Of a DNA stretch of 39,528 bases, positions 28,627-35,976 are shown piece by piece (the first letter of the stretch is position 1; each line of letters begins with the position of its first letter). Below the pieces are notes generated by a model. That model made no database searches. It was not told where the DNA came from and saw only the letters and a list, made by a program, of their open reading frames with translations. A program made the translations under genes and the position numbers. Origin of the DNA: Christensenellaceae bacterium (GTDB lineage: Bacteria > Bacillota > Clostridia > Christensenellales > Aristaeellaceae); assembly GCA_012837835.1 (NCBI GenBank), contig DUQK01000060.1, forward strand, positions 1 through 39,528, written 5' to 3'.

Positions 28627-29658
28627 TTATTTTTTCAAAACGCGTTTGTAGTTGCGTCCTATATTATCCCATAATTCTAAGGCATCTTTCGCAGCAACCG
28701 AAGTACCGTATCCTCCGCGGTATGTCCACGTGGCAAGGCGGTCAACACCGGCTTCTACATACATATCAACTACTTTATCTATTTGTTTAAAGTCTTCCGG
28801 GCGCTTAAAATAGCCCATTATCCAACGTTCTGATTCCTTTCCGTATTTCTTTGCAATCCTTACAGTTCGCTCCGTAACATCTCTAAAAAAGCTTTCGGGA
28901 AGGCTCCAGTTGATAATAGTGGTAGAGAAAACATCAAAGTACGGACAAGCAGCTACCATATCCCAATTATCATAACCTCTTAGTTCAGTTACATAATAGT
29001 CGTTTAACGTGGCATGCACACAGCAGGTAATTTCCAATTTGGGATTGAATTCCTTGATATTCTTTGATACATCGCTCAATGTTTTTAGAGCCTCTCTCCA
29101 ACGGAATTGCTTAATATCATCATTCATAAACTTTGGCATCTCATAACCATAGTATGCCTCAAACTTTTTCATACATTCCGGGCAACGACAAGCCCAGTCA
29201 TCTCCCACACCGCCGGTAAAAGAAGCATATGATTTTGGATAGGCATAATGTGGTTCGTCCCAGAAAAAGCCATCCACTTCCGTTTCACGCGCAAGTTTCA
29301 TACATAGTCCGTTAAAGTAATCACGAAAAGAATTGGTGTTAAAACATGCAGCATTCAACACTTCACCCGTATATGCGCTTACTTGTCTATGATGAATGTT
29401 ATTCTGCAAGAAAAGTGATACTTGTTCACCGCCAAAATATTTTCCTATGCCCCAAGTATTCGCTATTACACGCAGACCCATTTCATGAGCTTTTTTCACG
29501 ATATTATTGATATTGGGGAACCAGAAGTCCATATCAAATTCTGTAATCGCTAATACCACTGTGTCAACTCCGTGTTCTAGCATCTCCTGAAAATCTTTTT
29601 CAGCATGTTCAACATAGTTCAAACCATAGTAACTAACTGCAGTGTGTTTAATTGCCAT
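28627..29658 (-). CDS. Putative TIM-barrel glycoside hydrolase-like protein
   Basis: I cannot place this 343-residue protein in a named family. Alternating strand and helix segments (VDTVVLAITEFDMDFWF, GLRVIANTWGIG, DGFFWDEPHYAY, LEITCCVHA, RWIMGYFKR, VDRLATWTYRGG) indicate a TIM barrel. W-D-E at 133-135 and E40 are plausible catalytic acids. A Cys cluster, CRCPECMKKFEAYYG (158-172), is seen in some uncharacterised sugar hydrolases. There is no signal peptide, so it would act in the cytoplasm on an imported oligosaccharide or a sugar derivative. The ATG at 29658 has AAGGAG eight bases upstream. It is last in the ABC-transporter operon, 18 bases after the oxidoreductase. Confidence 0.75.
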   Translation of the reverse strand: MAIKHTAVSYYGLNYVEHAEKDFQEMLEHGVDTVVLAITEFDMDFWFPNINNIVKKAHEMGLRVIANTWGIGKYFGGEQVSLFLQNNIHHRQVSAYTGEVLNAACFNTNSFRDYFNGLCMKLARETEVDGFFWDEPHYAYPKSYASFTGGVGDDWACRCPECMKKFEAYYGYEMPKFMNDDIKQFRWREALKTLSDVSKNIKEFNPKLEITCCVHATLNDYYVTELRGYDNWDMVAACPYFDVFSTTIINWSLPESFFRDVTERTVRIAKKYGKESERWIMGYFKRPEDFKQIDKVVDMYVEAGVDRLATWTYRGGYGTSVAAKDALELWDNIGRNYKRVLKK

Positions 29659-29676
29659 TATTGTTTCTCCTTCTAT

Positions 29677-30753
29677 TTATTTAATATAAATTGGTTTCTC
29701 ATATGCAATGGAATCGTAGCAACGAACCATTGCTTCAATCGTTTTGCGGTGCCACTTCAGATTTATTTTCGGCTGTTGACGGTTTAGTATGCAATTATAA
29801 AACTCATCCATCATACCAATCCATTCATCAAAATATGTATATTGAACTGTATACCTGTTATTAGGTCCGCCGTTGAAATATACATTAGGACCAAAACAAT
29901 CTGCTTGAATGACACCCTTAGTACCTACTATCGAAAAATTAACTTCCATTCGTTTTGGGAATACTTCCCACCCCGGACCCGGGCGTTCAAGCTTTTCTTC
30001 ATGCCGCGACCAAGAAGGATCAAGAAGGAATTTACAACCGTTTTTCATTTGACCGGTAATATAAAGTACATCCTCTACCTTAATATCTCTAATATTATCA
30101 GCTACATCCGCAAAAACATAATCAAACTCCGAGTCAGTACACCATCTTAACATATCGAAAATATGCGGATGGTCACTTAATGCTCCACCACGAAAACGCT
30201 TGTCGTTGTCCCGAATAGGCACCCGTTTACCGTAAGATTTTTCCGGAACTCCTTGCCAAGGGAATGCCCAGACAGGCGATAGAGTAATATTAGTTGCATT
30301 AAAAGAAACAATGTCGCCTATTTCACCACTTCTAGCCAGCTCAATCGCTTTACGGCAAGTTGCATTATAATGCATTTCAAGTTCAACTTGGCAGATGATA
30401 TCATTATCATCAGTCATTTTAATCATTCTATCGTATTCTTCTAAATCAAATGTGGGGATTTTCATGGATAGAATATCTTTACCGTATTTGCAACATAACT
30501 CCATTTCCAAATAATGGCAGTCATTTTCGCTTGCTATGACAACACCTTCAATCTCCGGATGCTCCTGCAACATTTTTTCGGTTGACATATAAATCGGGAT
30601 ATCATACCCATACTTTTTAAAATCATTGGCAACATACTCATTGGCACAAGAAACTGCTACCCAATTGAGTTTTGGGTTCTCATGAAGCGTTGCATAATAC
30701 TTGCGAACGTGAGCATGAGTTAATGAAGAAATCGCCATGTTTACCTGTCTCAT
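29677..30753 (-). CDS. Gfo/Idh/MocA family oxidoreductase (divergent N-terminus)
   Basis: Likely NAD(P)-dependent sugar dehydrogenase or dehydratase, 358 residues. The N-terminal motif is not a canonical GxGxxG but NMAISSLTHAHVRKYY, like a subgroup with H-x-H. The usual EKP is SMKIP, keeping the lysine (K98). The second-domain motif GALSDHPHIFDMLRW has the D and H pair. The ATG at 30753 has GGAGG seven bases upstream. It begins two bases after the upstream oxidoreductase-like gene, so the two proteins may work as a pair. Confidence 0.85.
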   Translation of the reverse strand: MRQVNMAISSLTHAHVRKYYATLHENPKLNWVAVSCANEYVANDFKKYGYDIPIYMSTEKMLQEHPEIEGVVIASENDCHYLEMELCCKYGKDILSMKIPTFDLEEYDRMIKMTDDNDIICQVELEMHYNATCRKAIELARSGEIGDIVSFNATNITLSPVWAFPWQGVPEKSYGKRVPIRDNDKRFRGGALSDHPHIFDMLRWCTDSEFDYVFADVADNIRDIKVEDVLYITGQMKNGCKFLLDPSWSRHEEKLERPGPGWEVFPKRMEVNFSIVGTKGVIQADCFGPNVYFNGGPNNRYTVQYTYFDEWIGMMDEFYNCILNRQQPKINLKWHRKTIEAMVRCYDSIAYEKPIYIK

Positions 30754-30755
30754 AA

Positions 30756-31535
30756 TCAGTCCTCCACGTATGTATAGTTCACTGTATCGTTTGCCTTAAG
30801 CGCTGCATTGTATACTTTTTGCATGTATATATAGTTTGCATATAAAGCATCTTTACGGCGCGTATCTTCAAGAACCCACATAATAAACCGTATACAATCA
30901 ATTTGTGTGTTGTCTAAACCAAACAATTCATTATCTATATCCGTATATGTTTGTATCTCTTTGCCTTTAAAAACATATATTGGGTATTGTTGAGTTTGCG
31001 TATCCACTACAACATCGGAAGCTATTCCTTTTTTTCCGACGATTTCATGGAGCAGCACAGGCTCAGACCCCTCTGGTAATAGACCTAACTCCATACTTGT
31101 TTTTATATTCCCAGTTGTAGACATAATACAGTTAACATAAGTATCGCCATAAAAATCAGAAAAAACCTGCTCTATTTTCTGATTTATAACAAACTCAACC
31201 AAATTGCTTTCAAAAATTATGATATCTTTGAGGCTATTTATAAACTCATTCGGTGAAACCATATGTTGAATTCTCATCGCAACAGGTTGACCGATAAAAT
31301 TATTCTGAAGAATATTGCGCAGTTCAATATAGCGGCGCTTGCTTTGCCAATGATACAAGGGCAAGTTGATAAATTTATCTTCAGACATTTTACGATTAAA
31401 ATCGTAAAAGAATCTATAATTTCCTTTATTGCACGATATTTTTACTGCGCCACTTTCCAGTTCGGCTTGAAAGTTATCCGCTAAGGAATACTTTTCTACC
31501 ATCATAGAAAGTTTAGGAATAAATTGATTGTCCAT
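30756..31535 (-). CDS. Oxidoreductase C-terminal-like protein without a Rossmann domain
   Basis: The 259 residues do not show a nucleotide-binding motif. The C-terminal part (about 165-250) resembles the substrate domain of Gfo/Idh proteins: GIASDVVVDTQTQQYPIYVF, then a closing DNTQIDCIRFIMWVLED and MQKVYNAALKANDTVNY. It lies two bases from a full Gfo/Idh gene. It may be a regulatory or substrate-binding partner, or a degenerate paralogue that lost its N-terminal domain. The ATG at 31535 is preceded by GGAGGAG. The N-terminal ~100 residues match nothing I recognise. Confidence 0.65.
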   Translation of the reverse strand: MDNQFIPKLSMMVEKYSLADNFQAELESGAVKISCNKGNYRFFYDFNRKMSEDKFINLPLYHWQSKRRYIELRNILQNNFIGQPVAMRIQHMVSPNEFINSLKDIIIFESNLVEFVINQKIEQVFSDFYGDTYVNCIMSTTGNIKTSMELGLLPEGSEPVLLHEIVGKKGIASDVVVDTQTQQYPIYVFKGKEIQTYTDIDNELFGLDNTQIDCIRFIMWVLEDTRRKDALYANYIYMQKVYNAALKANDTVNYTYVED

Positions 31536-31553
31536 TAAGCCACTCCTCCGTTA

Positions 31554-32306
31554 TTAAAGCATTTTAATTCTAGGGGAATATTCCTCAAGTCTTTTTTGAT
31601 TAAATTCATCACCACCGGGCACATTAGCACTGCGCCAGAAAGGTGGTTCAATTCCTCTTGCCAAGCATAGCTTAGCACACTCAATTTCCAGCCGATGAGC
31701 AATATAAAAATCAGTCATGTTCGATATTGGACCTATGGGTGTGTCAAACCCCTCTAATTGTACAACGGTATCGCCCAGCGGATTGTAATCATCAATACAG
31801 ATATCAGCTAATTCAAATAAATTTTTCTTAGATGGATGACGTAGAGAATAATCTTCAGGGAGCTTTTCTTGCCATTCTGAAGATGAAACCGCAATAATTT
31901 TCGCCTTTCTTTCCTTCACTTGTAGCGCTGCATCTATCGTAGCGGCATTTGTTCCGATATTGTGAAATATAATCAAAACATCATCTTCTTGCAGATCATA
32001 ATAGTCCATAATAGCACGCCCATAATTTACACAACGTTCTAAAGCTAAGTATTTACGCGCCTGATTAAAAACAGAAAGACCTGTTTCCACACAAGGATTT
32101 ATATTACACAACCCGCCTGCGCGAAAAAACATTTCTCCTACCGGAAGGGTTGTGTGCCCACCGCCACCAAATACATTAATCAACCTATCATTTTGAACCG
32201 CATCAGCCATAAGACTTGCTGCAGAACGAATATTTTCATACTGCTCTTTTTCAATTTTGTTCAATAGTTCCACTATCTTCGGCAAATATCCGTTTGAATT
32301 ATCCAT
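31554..32306 (-). CDS. SIS-domain protein (UPF0309-like), second of two in the island
   Basis: 250 residues. The core has NVFGGGGHTTLPVGEMFFRAGGL and FHNIGTNAATIDAAL, with aligned similarity to the first SIS protein in the core and at the C-terminus (NVPGGDEFNQKRLEEYSPRIKML). The first phosphate-binding serine is replaced by T-T here, and the second loop is GTN rather than TSG, so the two may have different substrates. The ATG at 32304-32306 has GGAG six bases upstream; more distal in-frame starts do not. It follows the binding-protein gene across a stable stem-loop. Confidence 0.85.
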   Translation of the reverse strand: MDNSNGYLPKIVELLNKIEKEQYENIRSAASLMADAVQNDRLINVFGGGGHTTLPVGEMFFRAGGLCNINPCVETGLSVFNQARKYLALERCVNYGRAIMDYYDLQEDDVLIIFHNIGTNAATIDAALQVKERKAKIIAVSSSEWQEKLPEDYSLRHPSKKNLFELADICIDDYNPLGDTVVQLEGFDTPIGPISNMTDFYIAHRLEIECAKLCLARGIEPPFWRSANVPGGDEFNQKRLEEYSPRIKML

Positions 32307-32350
32307 AACATTCTCCATTCTCAAATTATGCTGTTACTCTATTAATGTTT

Positions 32351-32380
32351 TGTTTGGGGAAAGAGCCCTTTCCCCAAACA
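32351..32380. promoter_or_regulatory. Perfect 13-bp stem-loop between binding-protein and SIS genes
   Basis: TGTTTGGGGAAAG (32351-32363) and CTTTCCCCAAACA (32368-32380) are exact complements with a 4-base loop. No T run follows on either strand, so it is not a usual terminator. It is probably an RNA-processing or stabilising structure that protects the upstream binding-protein message. Confidence 0.75.
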
Positions 32381-32390
32381 TGTAAAAAGC

Positions 32391-33743
32391 TTACTTTAAG
32401 AAAGCCATATACTCATCAGTTGCATTTTTCCATGCAGCAATGGCTTCTTCAGGAGTAGTAGTACCGTAGACCAAATCCTTCAGCACGGTTACAAGTGAAG
32501 TAGAGAAGGTTCCAAAGTTTACATTGTCATAGTTTTCGTTGGTGGTATTGCAAAAGCCCTCGGGTAAAGTTTCAAGCACCGTTATAGGAGCTTGTGCCTT
32601 ATCACCCATCGCCTCCTTAAGCAATTCCATGCCGTATTCACAGTTTGGAATGCCGCCAGTTGCCAGTGTCCACTCAACTGCCACGGGTTCAGTCGTTACA
32701 AACTTGATGAACTCCCATGCCCAATCCTTATTCTTAGAATTGTTGCTTATTGCCATATTATAGCTGCCAAAGTAGGTAGAATGGGCGCCCTTAGCAGGTC
32801 CTTCTTCAATCACGGGTAGGGGAATAAAAGTGAAACGGTCTTCAATTCCTGCCGCCTTGATCTTGCGATACTGGTCATATGCAAGTGTTCTCCAACGAAT
32901 TGCCGTATCATTTTCAGGCGTAAGGTCATGTACAACGTATGCTCCTTCACGTACATTGGGAGCGCAGCATTCGGACAGCGCTTGAAGCTTTTTGAAAACA
33001 TCAAGCATCTTCTCGCTGGAAAAATCTATGGTTGATTCTGCAGGCGTTTTTCCATACGTAATTGGTGCCACATTATATGCCATTGCCAGTTTATAATAGT
33101 TTTGGAAGATATTCTGTGTATCGGTATAACAGAGCTGTACGCCGTAGGTTTGTTTTCCTGTTACAGGATCGGTTCCGGTACATTTGCGAGCAATCTCAAT
33201 TAACTCATCCCAGGTCCAAGATGCATCAGGAATTTCAACACCATAGTGTTCAAATATTTCGTTGTCTAAATATGCAATTGATGGTTCAATAACATACTGA
33301 ATACCAGCAACCATAGTCTTGGATAAGTCGCCAAACCTTTTGTTTTCAGTCGCAAAAAGCTTTGCGGCATACTCTGGATCCCTCTGCAAATAAGGATCCA
33401 ACGGTTCGCATAACTCAGTTAATGTTGCACCGTGAAGTATAATATCAACATCTCCGCCGAGTACTGCCGTTTGAATGGAGGTTATCCAACTATCCCACGG
33501 ACAAGTTTTTACCACTATTTCCACATTGGGATGGAGCTTATTCCATTCTGCTATCAATTCATTGTACCCCGGCATTTCTACGCCGGACAATAAATCCATC
33601 ATGCCGTCAGGTCCGACGTCTACAAAGTTCGCCGTACCAAATAAGTTGAGCGTTACTTTCTCGTTTGGATCTAATGTTTGTGCGCTCACAAATGCGGGCA
33701 ACATCATCGTAAGAGCCAAAAGTACTACAAGTAGTTTTTTCAT
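32391..33743 (-). CDS. Sugar ABC transporter substrate-binding protein
   Basis: Extracytoplasmic family 1 solute-binding protein, 450 residues. The signal peptide is MKKLLVVLLALTMMLPAFVSA, with a likely signal peptidase I cut after SA. No lipobox cysteine is present, and the first Cys is far inside the mature protein. Mature motifs include KVTLNLFGTANF, YNELIAEWNKLHPNVEIVV and AWEFIKFVTTEPVAVEW. The ATG at 33743 has GGAGG seven bases upstream. It lies between two permeases and the catabolic genes, so it binds the substrate of the island. A free binding protein in a Gram-positive would be lost unless otherwise held, which makes this notable. Confidence 0.93.
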   Translation of the reverse strand: MKKLLVVLLALTMMLPAFVSAQTLDPNEKVTLNLFGTANFVDVGPDGMMDLLSGVEMPGYNELIAEWNKLHPNVEIVVKTCPWDSWITSIQTAVLGGDVDIILHGATLTELCEPLDPYLQRDPEYAAKLFATENKRFGDLSKTMVAGIQYVIEPSIAYLDNEIFEHYGVEIPDASWTWDELIEIARKCTGTDPVTGKQTYGVQLCYTDTQNIFQNYYKLAMAYNVAPITYGKTPAESTIDFSSEKMLDVFKKLQALSECCAPNVREGAYVVHDLTPENDTAIRWRTLAYDQYRKIKAAGIEDRFTFIPLPVIEEGPAKGAHSTYFGSYNMAISNNSKNKDWAWEFIKFVTTEPVAVEWTLATGGIPNCEYGMELLKEAMGDKAQAPITVLETLPEGFCNTTNENYDNVNFGTFSTSLVTVLKDLVYGTTTPEEAIAAWKNATDEYMAFLK

Positions 33744-33808
33744 TTCAATACCTCCATTTTGTTTTTTTAATATACATTTCTAAGCCGACAGGATAAAAGT
33801 ATAATCTG

Positions 33809-33818
33809 ACCTCCTTTC
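33809..33818 (-). promoter_or_regulatory. Orphan consensus ribosome-site sequence upstream of the binding protein
   Basis: GAAAGGAGGT on the minus strand, 66 bases before the binding-protein ATG, with no usable start codon just after it. It resembles the STAB-SD elements that stabilise mRNA by binding 30S subunits (known from Bacillus cry3A). The function here is inferred. Confidence 0.45.
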
Positions 33819-33851
33819 ATCTTTCTTTATACTCCTGGTTTGCGAAGCATA

Positions 33852-34679
33852 TCACTGTTTTATTCCTGAAACGGCAACACTTGCAACAATGTGTTTTTGT
33901 AAAACTAAATATACAGCAATAAGCGGAATAGCACTAAGTACTGCAACCGCTAAGCGTGGACCATAGTATGTTGCATATTCATTTGAGTTAAACAGTGCAA
34001 CACCAACTGAAATCATTTGTTTGTCATAATCGCTTATTACAACTAAGGGCCATAGATAAGCATTCCAATTGGAAATTATTTGTAAAATAGCAAGCGTGGA
34101 TACTACAGGCAATGAAAGAGGGATAATGATGCTTAAAAACACGCGCCACTCACTGCCTCCGTCAATATAGACCGATTCTGCTAAAGAATCCGGTATTGAA
34201 CTTATATACGAACGCGCAAAGAATGTACCGTAGACATATGCAAATTGCCCTAACATGAGCGGAATCCAGCTGTTTAACAAGCGCCAATTGCGATACTGTA
34301 AAAAAAGCGGGACAAGCCTCGACTCAAACGGGACCATCATTACAGCCAACATGAAAACATACCAAAAGCGCTTGCCTATAAATTTCAGCTTCGCAAAGGC
34401 AAATCCGCACATCAGTGCAAAAAGTACTGCGATACAGGTATTTACGGTCGTTACAATAATTGTATTTAGAAAATATCGCGGCAAATTTATCATTTTAGCA
34501 GCAGCTTGGTAGTTGAAAAGGGAAGGCTTGTGTGGTATTAAAGAAAAGCTTGGTAAGGAAGAGATAGCACTGCGGTCAAATGATAGAGAAACAGCCCATA
34601 GCAAAGGTAATACTATAAGTAAAAACATAATGAACAGTATTATTGTTGTTAGATAGAGCGCTTTTTTCTTGTTTTTCAT
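33852..34679 (-). CDS. Sugar ABC transporter permease (MalG/UgpE type)
   Basis: Polytopic inner-membrane permease, 275 residues with about six helices starting LTTIILFIMFLLIVLPLLWA. The EAA-like loop that docks the ATPase is ESVYIDGGSEWRVFLSIIIPLSLP region (about 180-203). Typical end GPRLAVAVLSAIPLIAVYL. The ATG at 34679 is three bases after the other permease with GAGG in the overlap region. No ATPase gene adjoins, so an MsmX-like shared ATPase is probably used. Confidence 0.94.
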   Translation of the reverse strand: MKNKKKALYLTTIILFIMFLLIVLPLLWAVSLSFDRSAISSLPSFSLIPHKPSLFNYQAAAKMINLPRYFLNTIIVTTVNTCIAVLFALMCGFAFAKLKFIGKRFWYVFMLAVMMVPFESRLVPLFLQYRNWRLLNSWIPLMLGQFAYVYGTFFARSYISSIPDSLAESVYIDGGSEWRVFLSIIIPLSLPVVSTLAILQIISNWNAYLWPLVVISDYDKQMISVGVALFNSNEYATYYGPRLAVAVLSAIPLIAVYLVLQKHIVASVAVSGIKQ

Positions 34680-34682
34680 TGC

Positions 34683-35609
34683 TCACACCTCATCTTTCAA
34701 AAAACCGGTCAATTTGACATTTACCATTGTTAACAATAATACAAAGACAAACAGTATCATAGAACCTGCTGAGGACACTCCATAGTTTGGTGACTCAAAG
34801 CTGAATTGGAAAATGTACATAAGAATTGTTTGAAGAGTTCCTCCCGCGCCTCCATAGGCATCATTCCCAGTGATAATAAAAATATCCGTAAATCTTGCCA
34901 ATCCATTTATCATGCCGGTGATAAACAGAAAAGAAAAACAGGATTTCATGTTGGGAATTGTTATGAGAATAAGCTTGTTCAGTGCATTTGCGCCATCAAT
35001 TGATGCTGCGTCATATATGTCCAGCGGTATTGCTTGCAAACTTGACAAGTTGATAAGCATTGAATACCCGGCATTCATCCAAACCCAAACAATAGTTACT
35101 CCCCAACGGGCAAATTTAGGATCTGCCAACCAACCAATGATGACTTTTCTCCCCACAAATAAGCTTAAAAAATTATTTAGCAGCCCTCCATCGCTCATGA
35201 GAACTACACGAAATATTAAGTATACACTGACACCGGTTATAATATTGGGAAGATAATAACCCACCCTGAAAAAACCTTGCAGTTTCGAATTTCCGATACT
35301 GTTAATTAGAACCGCAAACAAAAACCCAACAGGAATTGTTAACAATCCCATAATAGACAAAATTAAAGTATTTGAGATAGCTCTAACGAAAGTGCTTTGA
35401 GAGAAGAGCATTTTATAATTCTCCAACCCTATATACTCTTCACCGTAACCAACAATACCTATTCTATTTAAACTATAACGTACAGTAGATATCATCGGAT
35501 AATAAACAAGCACTAACAAAGTAACAATGCTAACAATGATAAACGAATACGCTGTTACATTTTGCTTGAGCTCTCTTTTTGTTAACCTTAAATTTTTCAT
35601 ATCATACAT
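34683..35609 (-). CDS. Sugar ABC transporter permease (MalF/UgpA type)
   Basis: Partner permease, 308 residues. The EAA-like loop is DAASIDGANALNKLILITIPN (about 205-225). The helices begin AYSFIIVSIVTLLVLVYYP. The ATG at 35607-35609 has AAGGA four bases upstream, and an ATG three codons later has it nine bases upstream; either is possible. First gene of the operon behind the promoter at 35740-35768. Confidence 0.93.
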   Translation of the reverse strand: MYDMKNLRLTKRELKQNVTAYSFIIVSIVTLLVLVYYPMISTVRYSLNRIGIVGYGEEYIGLENYKMLFSQSTFVRAISNTLILSIMGLLTIPVGFLFAVLINSIGNSKLQGFFRVGYYLPNIITGVSVYLIFRVVLMSDGGLLNNFLSLFVGRKVIIGWLADPKFARWGVTIVWVWMNAGYSMLINLSSLQAIPLDIYDAASIDGANALNKLILITIPNMKSCFSFLFITGMINGLARFTDIFIITGNDAYGGAGGTLQTILMYIFQFSFESPNYGVSSAGSMILFVFVLLLTMVNVKLTGFLKDEV

Positions 35610-35739
35610 TCCTTAACTTTTCGACATTGTTGATCAATATTATTGGGGCTGAACAGACTTTCTCTCTCATCAAAATTTACTTGATGCAATCTCAACAGTT
35701 CAACTTATTGACCATAAAGTATACCTGTTTGTCGAATTC

Positions 35740-35768
35740 ATAATAATTGAATAAAACAAAAATGTCAA
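35740..35768 (-). promoter_or_regulatory. Promoter of the ABC/catabolic operon
   Basis: Perfect TTGACA (35768-35763) and TATTAT (35745-35740), 17 bases apart, on the minus strand. The ~120-base leader contains a short GTATAC-centred palindrome at about 35719-35726 that could be an operator; this is not established. Confidence 0.8.
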
Positions 35769-35887
35769 CAATATTCTAGTATATTAGTACATAATAAGGG
35801 TTGTAAGTACTAACATCCCTGAAAACTCAAATCAAATATGATCATATTGCTATATAAATTATCTGCTTTTTTTATAAAAACACTCCA

Positions 35888-35935
35888 GTTTAAAAGAGCA
35901 AGGCATGACCATCTACATACATGAGCACACCTTGC
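35888..35935 (-). terminator. Probable terminator after larA
   Basis: GCAAGGTGTG pairs with CATGCCTTGC (two G-T pairs), loop 18 bases, followed by TCTTTTAAA on the minus strand. It separates larA from the ABC operon. The T run is short. Confidence 0.55.
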
Positions 35936-35976
35936 AAATTTTCATTAACTTATAAGAGCTTATACAGCCTTCTTCC

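Noticed and set aside
33740-33830. Short minus-strand frame after the orphan ribosome-site sequence (MKGGQIILLSC)
   Set aside because: The methionine codon lies before the ribosome-site sequence, not after it, and nothing supports translation.
35715-35730. Shared GTATAC-centred palindrome as a common operator of the island
   Set aside because: A similar core occurs near 28500, but not clearly at the regulator or larA promoters; too short to call.
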